Below are positions 58,901 through 64,000 of a DNA stretch of 64,000 nt, in pieces. This DNA is from Streptomyces sp. NBC_01381 (GTDB taxonomy: Bacteria > Actinomycetota > Actinomycetes > Streptomycetales > Streptomycetaceae), in contig NZ_JAPEPI010000006.1 of the NCBI RefSeq assembly GCF_026340305.1, forward strand, positions 35,644 to 99,643. The letters are read 5' to 3'. A model generated the notes under the pieces. The model saw only the letters and a program-made list of their open reading frames with translations. It was not told the DNA's origin and did no database searches. A program made the translations under genes and the position numbers. How positions within the stretch are numbered: the first letter of the stretch is position 1; the number at the start of each line of letters is the position of its first letter.

Positions 58901-60393
58901 AACGCGTGACCGGCAGCGATCATGTCCGCGTTGTCGCTGCCCGGACGTCCGCCGCGCGCGGCGTCCAGGTCCAGGGTCACTCCCGCGCAGTGCATGTCCG
59001 CACTCGGGCGCCGCTTCTCACTGTCCGTGCCGCGCCCGTTGATCTGTACGCAGCGCGGGAAGCGCCGTACAGCCTCTCGCGCGTCCGCTTCCGTCACGTG
59101 CCCCCGCAGCACTGCCGCGCGCTCCGCAGTACGTCCCTGGGCCCATCCCGGACGGCCCGACAGACCCGTGTCGGCGTCGACGTCCAGGGAGTACCGGACG
59201 TCGACCACCGGGGCCGACGCTGCGCGCTTCGCCCGTGCCGGACGGACCGCCGGGGCAGGCTCGGCCGGAACATCGTCAAGCGACCCCTGCCCGTCGCAGT
59301 CGAACACCTTCGGGGCTACGTCCGCCGCCTCAACATCCGTCATCGGAACCGGGGCCCCAGCAAGGATGGCGTCTGTGATCGCACGGCACGCGCACTCAAA
59401 TCCACCGCACGTCAGGCACAGATCGTCCGCGCACTCTTCAGTCTTGCGCGCGGCATCCTGCGCTTCCTGGGCGTACTCCTCGATCGCACCCATGCGCTCA
59501 TCACAGTCGGATGCGTGGCTGTTCGCATCGGAGTACGCACTGTCTGCAGCCTTGGCGTGCTCGGGCATGACCGCATCGTCGTTGGCGGAGACGTACGCAC
59601 TCTCCGAAGCCTTCTGCGCGAGCGACGGGTAGGGGTGGGCCGCGCGCTTCACGACCTCCGCGTGGTTGGCGAACTGCCGCGCCATGGCCGCAGCGTGCCG
59701 CACCTCTGCCAGAGTCTCAGCAGCCGCAGCGATGTCCGCCCATGCAAGCGCGTCCGCCGAATCACTCGCGGCCTCCGCGTAGTACTCCTTGACGATGCCG
59801 GACGCACGCTCGGCCTCCGCGCACTGCACACGCGCTTCGGCCAGTGCGTTGCCGGACGCTTCCGCCTCTGCGGCGTCGACCGGGCGACCGGCCGCAGCGT
59901 CCGACAGCAGGGACACCCGACGCTCGACGTCCCCCCGCTCACGCACCCAAGACAGCGTGTGAGAGCCCCGCTGCGGGTCCAGCTCCGAGGTGAAGCCTTC
60001 CGGGCGGTCGTACACGAACACGTGGCAGGAAGAGCATTCGGTGTGGCCGCCCATGGCCAACTGCAGACCGCGGTTGCACGTGACGGTGCTCGACCGGCCG
60101 TACGAACTGCGGGAGACCCTCCTCGTGCACCGGGCAGGCTCTACCACCGGAACGGCCGGAACCAACTCAGCCTCATTGGTGCGGACGTACCGCGTGGCCG
60201 CGCCACGCGACTTGTAGCCGTCCTTCCCCGGGATCACCCAACGGCCGTCCAGCGTCATCACGCTGTACCGGTCAGAGGCAGCGTGGTGAACGGTGTAGGC
60301 GACCGCCCGACGGTGCTCATCCGTCACAACGACGGGGGACGACAGGTCGTGACCGCGCATCGCGTTGTCTGCGGGGGAGGTGATCAGCTGCAT
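55870..60393 (-). CDS. Very large unknown protein; C-terminal end chimeric
   Basis: The open frame codes for 1507 residues. Residues about 1-160 include a CTRRV...CNRG and CSSCHVFVYD pair; about 175-330 is an alanine-rich helical region; CLTCGGFECACRAI (about 333-346) and RTRCACGFVHGGH (about 730) look like metal sites. DAWESEGGACPGVEVP (about 660-690) and DAWEAEGGAVPGVEPP (about 1030) are an internal duplication. No polymerase, helicase or nuclease motif recognised. After about residue 1320 the frame crosses a 12-bp tandem repeat, an ISL3 transposase remnant and the HNH gene start, so the native C-terminus is probably lost. ATG 60393 follows AAGGA; promoter at 60465-60492. Confidence 0.6.
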   Translation of the reverse strand: MQLITSPADNAMRGHDLSSPVVVTDEHRRAVAYTVHHAASDRYSVMTLDGRWVIPGKDGYKSRGAATRYVRTNEAELVPAVPVVEPARCTRRVSRSSYGRSSTVTCNRGLQLAMGGHTECSSCHVFVYDRPEGFTSELDPQRGSHTLSWVRERGDVERRVSLLSDAAAGRPVDAAEAEASGNALAEARVQCAEAERASGIVKEYYAEAASDSADALAWADIAAAAETLAEVRHAAAMARQFANHAEVVKRAAHPYPSLAQKASESAYVSANDDAVMPEHAKAADSAYSDANSHASDCDERMGAIEEYAQEAQDAARKTEECADDLCLTCGGFECACRAITDAILAGAPVPMTDVEAADVAPKVFDCDGQGSLDDVPAEPAPAVRPARAKRAASAPVVDVRYSLDVDADTGLSGRPGWAQGRTAERAAVLRGHVTEADAREAVRRFPRCVQINGRGTDSEKRRPSADMHCAGVTLDLDAARGGRPGSDNADMIAAGHAFRGTLPDGTPVAGTWGAVGRAFAEWMIANRPEYVCAAAESQAYGAAVLRQREAVAAADAATGAVMLGKARTEAARAQVAYDAIRPHMNDLTDEVWDALWAVARRAREAATEAERAYRARGFEFGDTVARYAAAAAKAAAELWEFAQRGGLRLPRVAPVAPPVAGDVQADPGAVDAWESEGGACPGVEVPRAPEGGQPAALADTTPAPSAPAGCAPATAEVVDYRSGGVLLRTRCACGFVHGGHVPVTARGCGDAPARVMADVSDWDIEDALTTAGVRATAGRRTWQRGVLVSSHQSDVRGFATVVPVAPAVPVDAATPSDVPTPEAWWAKDREANARAADSNARNTLAMMAKGPQRSKGNPDDSARVVLCWREESIPQRWEVVASWRGHRFWVACHKGEWFITRQDKHPADLRKSPRTWRKTEQVRTADRKPIRSREQAEALMLARVEERRTFEATIRGTIEDAATAPAPTWTPAPSPLKAPKAPTPLTPADVLAEWGDAVTYEEIAPAAAGSADRAPSSVPPAPVSAVDVVSDPCGVDAWEAEGGAVPGVEPPQAEYWLPADEETGAPAQWESDRTRHYLRWIRAQDYVPTLGWAHAHIKVMEAAEAGRLRMLTGNRFVALTASAGARPVKAERVQALYDGGFLTRGRVRGEGDGRWAVLMASHAGREALALCHTWPAGIHATEADAYRARLSHVAGRSWMTSDERKSWARRLRTPHGMMSAPCTGEPAPEAEHPAPVPDGRGRTPDAAPAAPVPAPSANPGARGPRTAAAHAHSGTRHEQLRHTPRPQEKKTLFSTWEKRCQRPIPGYPARLTCTNIRQPASTPVVTPVVTPVPRPVVTPVVTPVLACPAYPARSAPLGPAMKAPMAAKLLLDRFAELNGLVVAEAHGGVRVLRCPDCSAPSGRVHSRYVRRLAELPVGGRRVVVKLTVRTSDLPPTRVAHPRNPARRTIASRYEDHDPFRDLRRSPCASAPQPSWLPLPPCSPPPPRSTLPTPATPSTCPSAMPSPH
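56107..56313 (-). pseudogene. ISL3-family transposase remnant (N-terminal zinc finger)
   Basis: About 69 codons in the long frame read AAKLLLDRFAELNGLVVAEA, VLRCPDCSAPSGRVHSRYVR and RLAELPVGGRRVVVKLTVR. The CxxC...SxRVHSRYxR...LP-GGRRVVxxLxVR pattern is the N-terminal zinc-finger region of ISL3 transposases. The catalytic DDE part is missing on the far side (sequence changes after KLTVR at about 56107). Inverted repeats or target duplications are not identifiable here. Confidence 0.65.
56361..56432. repeat. Six tandem 12-bp repeats
   Basis: Six units of SWACCGGCSTAR-like sequence in perfect 12-bp register: GTACCGGCGTAA, CTACCGGCGTAA, CTACCGGCCTAG, then GTACCGGCGTAA, CTACCGGCGTAA, CTACCGGCGTCG. 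The first three and last three units match as a 36-bp super-repeat. They lie 48 bp from the ISL3 remnant and 39 bp from a GGGTAACCGG site (56471). Confidence 0.85.
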
Positions 60394-60464
60394 GGTCCGG
60401 GGTCCTTCCAAATGCAGGGAGTGCCTTCGACGTCGGGGCCTGCCACTGACCTGCCGACGAAAGA

Positions 60465-60492
60465 ACTATACCGCACTTTCATCATGCGGCAA
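60465..60492 (-). promoter_or_regulatory. Sigma-70 type promoter of the large gene
   Basis: On the minus strand TTGCCG (60492-60487), 16-bp spacer, TATAGT (60470-60465), about 72 bp before ATG 60393. The TATAGT box is unusually good for Streptomyces. Confidence 0.6.
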
Positions 60493-60523
60493 GCCTGCAC
60501 TGGAGCGAGCGCGAACGCCAAAA

Positions 60524-60551
60524 GCGCCCCTGCCGAGAGCGGCAGGGGCGC
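60524..60551 (-). terminator. Intrinsic terminator of the helicase operon
   Basis: GCGCCCCTGCCG (60524-60535), loop AGAG, CGGCAGGGGCGC (60540-60551). On the minus strand the hairpin is followed by a TTTT run. It closes the helicase operon 41 nt after the 60593 gene. Confidence 0.88.
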
Positions 60552-60592
60552 GAGGGACGGGAGCACGTGGCGGGGAGTCCGGGTGGGGAGAG

Positions 60593-61018
60593 TCAGCGAC
60601 TGGTGCGAATGCGTGGCCCCCACGCGAACTCAAGGTCGTCCAGCAGGACGTACTCCAGCCCCCACCTGCTGCGCAGGAGGAACGGGGCACTCTCCATGCG
60701 TTCGCAGACGATCAGACTCTCGGGCTGACCGACCAACATGTACCGGCCGTGCGAAGCGGGCCTACTTCCCGGCCCGTAGCGCTGCAGCAGTTCCTCCAGG
60801 CGCGCGCGGTGCTGCTCGGCGAACACCTCCAGCCGCTGCACGTAGCCTTCCCGCTCATGCTCGCGCACGGCGCTCAGCGCCGCGGCCAGCACATCGTCGG
60901 AACCATCGGCACGTAGCCAGTTGCCCGGCTCGGTACAGGCCCATGTGCACTGTCGAGCCGCTTCCTGGACTTCCTGCGCATCCAGGATGGGGGCCGGCTG
61001 ATCCTGCTCGGTACTCAT
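60593..61018 (-). CDS. Small unknown protein coupled to the helicase gene
   Basis: A 141-residue protein. Helical middle (LAAALSAVREHEREGYVQRL, EVFAEQHRARLEELLQRYGP), then MLVGQPESLIVCERM. ATG 61018 overlaps the helicase stop (ATGA), so the two are likely translated together. No family recognised. It is followed by a strong terminator at 60524-60551. Possibly a partner of the helicase. Confidence 0.62.
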   Translation of the reverse strand: MSTEQDQPAPILDAQEVQEAARQCTWACTEPGNWLRADGSDDVLAAALSAVREHEREGYVQRLEVFAEQHRARLEELLQRYGPGSRPASHGRYMLVGQPESLIVCERMESAPFLLRSRWGLEYVLLDDLEFAWGPRIRTSR

Positions 61019-63450
61019 GCTGCCCACTCCAATCCAAGGTTGGCGAGTGCAGTGAGCTTGTCCGGGGTCAGCTTGGTGCGGCGGCTCTTGTTGTTCGACA
61101 GGAACACCCCCAGCTTCACCTCGTGCTCCTTGCCCTCGACCACGATCGTCTCTACGTGCCCCCTGGGGACGGTCAGCGAGCCCGTACGGGCCCTGTACTG
61201 CTCTAGGGCCGCGACACCCCGCGCGAAGGCGTCAGAGCCGCCCTTAGCGGGCTTCTCCGGGGTGACCTCCTGCGGTGCCGGGTAGGGGCGGATGCCGAGT
61301 CGCTCCAGGCGCTCACGCTGACCGTCCATCAGGCCGTGCCACACATCGTGCTGTCGCTGCCGCTCAAGCCACTTCCCGATGTCCATGCCGTGCACGGTGA
61401 CGCCCGGCTCCACGGAGACGAGCCTGCTCTCACTCTCCTCCAACTCCTCCACGAGCATCTCGCGCACCGCAGCGAAGTGCCGCTGCCACTCCGCCGACCA
61501 CGCCGGATTCCAGTCCTCATCCACCTCGTTCAACGCGGCCTCCCACTTGGGGCGTTCGGCCAAGGCACCCGCGCGGCGCAGATTGGACAGCCACTGCCCC
61601 AGCGGCCGATCGAGCATCGTCGCGGACCGGGGCGCGCACAGTGTCCAGTGCTCCTCGAAGTAGGCCTTCGCGGCCTCCAGGTTCTCCTGAAAGCGTTCGT
61701 CCGCCAGGGACCAGACCATGCCCAGTTTCTCTAGCCGCGCCGCGCGCCTGCCCGTGATCTGCGCGGCCCCGTACGCCCGCCGCTGCTCCGCGATCCACTG
61801 CCCCAGCGGATACGCGCCCTCTTTGTGCCCGTACGGAACCCTGGCGTGACCCTCGCGCTCCGTGAACTTCTTGAGCTGCGCCCAGCCGCGCGCCCAGTCC
61901 TGCCGCTCCGTGTCGATCACATTGAACGAAACCCACTCAGCGACCATCGCCGGATCCCGCGGAGCCGCAAAACGCAGCAGCATACGAGATTCTTCCTCGC
62001 CGTCCTCCGGTGCCGAACCAATATCCATGGACGGTTGCGCGAAGTCCTTCTGCGGCTCCTGAGGAATGGCCAGCAACTCAACGGCCTCTTCATCATGAGC
62101 CCGCAACCCCTCAAGAACTTTCACCAAAGGCCGATACGAGCCCGAAGTGAACATGTCCTCGGGCTTCTCATCGGGCTGGAGAAATACAGGCACGATCAGG
62201 GAGGCCAATTTCCCTTGCCCTGGCTTTTGCCGCAGCGCGCGCCCAATGGCCTGCACGATGTCATGCGGCGCGCCCTTCGGGTCGAGCAGCGCCACCGAGT
62301 CCACGGCCCGGATGTCGACACCCTCGCCCAACACCTTGCAGTTCGAGAGGACCGCACGCCGCCCGGTCGAGCCGAACTCACTCAGCACATCCCGCCGGTG
62401 CTCGGGGTCGTGCTCCCCGCACAGCCAGTTCGCCCAGATCCGCGACGGGTACGTCTCCGGCTGGTCCGCGCGCAGCTTTGCCGCCACCCGCTCCAGGCCC
62501 TCCGCGTACGCCTGAGCTTCGATCGTCCGGTGATGGAAGGTGATGCACGTGCTCAGGCTGTGCTGCGCCATGGTGTGCAGCAGCGCGGCCTGGAGGGCTC
62601 CGAGCCGCTGCCCGCGCACCTCCTCACTGCCCCGCTCCTCACCCATCAGCCGCTCCGGCGTCACCACCGGGTCCTGGAGCTCCAAGACGATGATCTGATA
62701 CCGGGCCAGCAGACCACGCGACACGGCAGACGCGAGCGTCAGCTTGTAGAACACCGGCCCGAACACAGACTCGTCATCCATGGAAGCCGCCATCTCCCGC
62801 GGCAGAGGGTCCCGCACCCCCTCAGCAACCTCCCGATCGAGCCGCTCCTCCCAGATCCGCGGCGTCGCCGTCAGATACAACCGCCGGTACGCCGGCACGA
62901 CGGCCTGATCGTGAATGCCCGCCCAGGCCTTACCCATCGACCCCGAAGTACGGTGCGCCTCATCCACCACCGCCAAGTCCACCGGAGCCAGCTGCTGCCC
63001 GTACGCGCCCTCAAAAGCCTCCGCCAACACACCCAAACTCGCGTACGTCGCATAGATCGTGACCGGCCCCTCGCCATGCCACAGAGCCAGCTGCACCGGA
63101 TTGGTGGTGGAGCGCACCTTCATGCTCCACAGCTCCGGGTCATCCTGGAGCGAGCACACTGCGACCGCCGGCCCCGTGTGCCCAACACGGCGCCACTCCT
63201 TCACTGTCTGCGTGAGCAGATCCAGCGTGGGAACGAGCACCAGAATCCGCCCGTTGGAAAGCGTCCGGCGGAGCAGCATCTGGCGAGCAGCGAAAGCAGC
63301 GGAGATGGTCTTTCCAGTGCCACACGCAGAGATCACCTGTCCGCGCAATCCGTTCGCAGGAATGCCACCGGTCGGAATGTCGAATCCGCGAATGATCGCG
63401 TCCACGGTCTCGATTTGATTATCGCGTAGATCGCTCTTCCTCATGACCAC
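61015..63450 (-). CDS. DEAH superfamily-2 helicase with helicase-associated domains (TtrA-like position)
   Basis: An 811-residue superfamily 2 helicase. Motif I SACGTGKTIS (about 37-46), motif II VDEAH (about 160-164), motif III YLTATPR, motif V-VI region VLGEGVDIRAVDSVALLDP and IVQAIGRALRQ. After the motor come repeats of a helicase-associated (HA) type (WAQLKKFTEREGHARVPYGH, PLGQWIAEQRRAYG, and similar). Helicases next to telomeres (ttrA) of Streptomyces linear replicons stand in the same position, transcribed inward, about 400 bp from the terminal palindrome array seen here. GTG 63450 with AGGAG 7 nt upstream is better than ATG 63444. Confidence 0.82.
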   Translation of the reverse strand: MVMRKSDLRDNQIETVDAIIRGFDIPTGGIPANGLRGQVISACGTGKTISAAFAARQMLLRRTLSNGRILVLVPTLDLLTQTVKEWRRVGHTGPAVAVCSLQDDPELWSMKVRSTTNPVQLALWHGEGPVTIYATYASLGVLAEAFEGAYGQQLAPVDLAVVDEAHRTSGSMGKAWAGIHDQAVVPAYRRLYLTATPRIWEERLDREVAEGVRDPLPREMAASMDDESVFGPVFYKLTLASAVSRGLLARYQIIVLELQDPVVTPERLMGEERGSEEVRGQRLGALQAALLHTMAQHSLSTCITFHHRTIEAQAYAEGLERVAAKLRADQPETYPSRIWANWLCGEHDPEHRRDVLSEFGSTGRRAVLSNCKVLGEGVDIRAVDSVALLDPKGAPHDIVQAIGRALRQKPGQGKLASLIVPVFLQPDEKPEDMFTSGSYRPLVKVLEGLRAHDEEAVELLAIPQEPQKDFAQPSMDIGSAPEDGEEESRMLLRFAAPRDPAMVAEWVSFNVIDTERQDWARGWAQLKKFTEREGHARVPYGHKEGAYPLGQWIAEQRRAYGAAQITGRRAARLEKLGMVWSLADERFQENLEAAKAYFEEHWTLCAPRSATMLDRPLGQWLSNLRRAGALAERPKWEAALNEVDEDWNPAWSAEWQRHFAAVREMLVEELEESESRLVSVEPGVTVHGMDIGKWLERQRQHDVWHGLMDGQRERLERLGIRPYPAPQEVTPEKPAKGGSDAFARGVAALEQYRARTGSLTVPRGHVETIVVEGKEHEVKLGVFLSNNKSRRTKLTPDKLTALANLGLEWAA

Positions 63451-63852
63451 AGGAAATCTCCTTTTCGCGGAAAGTGCTGCGTAATCAGAATGGAAAGCCA
63501 GGAAGGCACATTCGGGCGATGGGTGTGGTGTCTCGTCCCAGACTCTACACAGGGGTACACTGTGATGCATCACCTTCGATGAAGGTTCGCCCGAGAGGCT
63601 GACACTTGGCTGATTCTTGCTCCATGGTAGCGGGTTGACGTGCAAGCTGACAGGGTATTGGTGAACGTGAGCGGGCAGGCTTGAGGGCAGGGAAGGGGGC
63701 GGGTGGAGCGCAGCGGAGCCCGTCACTACGGCACAGGTGACGCTCCATCAGGCCGACGGACCGTCACCTTCGTGACAGGGGTGGCACCTGAATTCCCAGC
63801 ACCTACACAGGCCCGCACGTGATGCACCCTCCCCTGTAGCCAGCCAAAGAGG
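63451..63852. other. Gene-free leader of the helicase gene with palindromes
   Basis: No gene supported. GTGATGCATCAC (63562-63573) is a perfect 12-bp palindrome, CACAG-N7-CTGTG (about 63549-63565) overlaps it, and CCTTC-GAT-GAAGG (63573-63585) follows directly. These may be operators of the helicase gene. Confidence 0.45.
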
Positions 63853-63994
63853 CCCCGCTTGCGGGGACTCTCGCAATTCGCGCTTGCGCGAATTGACGCT
63901 CTTTCAGAATTCCGCTTGCGGAATTCATTCCCCCGCTTGCGGGGGGATTCGAATTGCGTTTACGCAATTCGTACTCTATGGTCCGGCTTGCCGG
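63853..63994. repeat. Run of six palindromes with a common TT centre
   Basis: Within 142 bp: CCCCGCTTGCGGGG (63853-63866), a 22-nt palindrome 63874-63895 (arm CAATTCGCGC), a 20-nt one 63907-63926 (arm GAATTCCGC), CCCCCGCTTGCGGGGG (63930-63945), a 22-nt one 63950-63971 (arm CGAATTGCGT) and CCGGCTTGCCGG (63983-63994). Every one has TT at the centre (AA on the other strand) and perfect arms. The array is open at the window edge. It resembles the terminal palindrome region of Streptomyces linear replicons. Confidence 0.8.
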
Positions 63995-64000
63995 GGCATA

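Noticed and set aside
57106..61206. Plus-strand open frame of 1366 codons opposite the large gene and helicase operon
   Set aside because: It is antisense to genes with ribosome sites, overlaps and terminator, is rich in Arg/Gly/Pro/His, and arises from strong G+C bias at third codon positions.
63545..63748. 67-codon minus-strand frame before the helicase gene
   Set aside because: It ends in the palindromic promoter region, has unlikely composition and no ribosome site.
1..64000. tRNA, rRNA or riboswitch
   Set aside because: No cloverleaf, rRNA-like stretch or known riboswitch core was recognised by eye.

Overview
The window reads as Streptomyces DNA: very high G+C, GTG/ATG starts with GGAG-type ribosome sites, ATGA/GTGA gene overlaps, and actinobacterial families such as WhiB, BTAD regulators, XRE plus DUF397 pairs, DUF2637 (SpdB-like) membrane proteins and an FtsK-type TraB. 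The combination of a ParA/ParB system with its own parS sites, two kinds of conjugation machinery, a toxin-antitoxin pair, a telomere-adjacent style helicase and a run of palindromes at the right edge suggests part of a large, probably linear, conjugative plasmid or integrated element.

Layout. 1-0.9 kb: a truncated GntR repressor facing a promoter region with four copies of one 16-bp operator. 1.3-13.3 kb: a plus-strand transfer module with small regulators (anti-sigma type ATPase, WhiB), a long coiled-coil DUF2637 protein, several unknown small proteins, the TraB/FtsK translocase, and a frameshifted membrane gene. 13.7-16.3 kb: parB and parA with three parS-like sites, two of them inside parB. 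16.5-18.2 kb: a second DUF2637 protein. 18.2-18.8 kb: a gene-free, repeat-rich gap between convergent genes. 18.8-30.5 kb: one minus-strand operon encoding a Tad/Flp pilus (TadZ, TadA, TadB, TadC, Flp pilin, three TadE/G-like pseudopilins, a SAF protein, a secreted PKD-like protein, a lipoprotein) ending in a LysM-BTAD membrane regulator. 30.7-34.9 kb: a minus-strand operon with a VirD4-like coupling ATPase and a replication-relaxation protein. 35.2-39.7 kb: XRE/DUF397 genes and divergent small genes including a second anti-sigma type ATPase. 39.8-42.7 kb: membrane and unknown proteins and a toxin-antitoxin pair. 42.7-51.3 kb: a minus-strand type IV secretion operon (TcpC/VirB8-like, VirB2/3-like membrane proteins, VirB4 ATPase, VirB6-like protein, SLT-NlpC/P60 wall hydrolase). 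51.4-52.3 kb: a sigma-factor-like gene. 52.6-56 kb: unknown genes, a methyltransferase and a secreted HNH nuclease. 55.9-63.5 kb: a very large unknown protein whose reading frame runs into an ISL3 transposase remnant, a small protein and a DEAH helicase. 63.85-64.0 kb: six consecutive palindromes sharing a TT centre.

How they work together. The strongest unifying signal is a 32-bp bipartite motif, on the minus strand TGTCACATC-N14-TCCCCTTCC, present four times with identical spacing, in front of the secretion operon, the coupling-protein operon, the Tad operon and the 41.8 kb membrane-protein operon. It looks like an alternative-sigma promoter, and the sigma-like gene lies immediately upstream of one copy. 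This would make pilus, secretion channel and coupling protein one regulon run by an element-encoded sigma factor. This is inference from sequence pattern and position; no expression data are available here. All family names are from reading the proteins by eye, without database searches.
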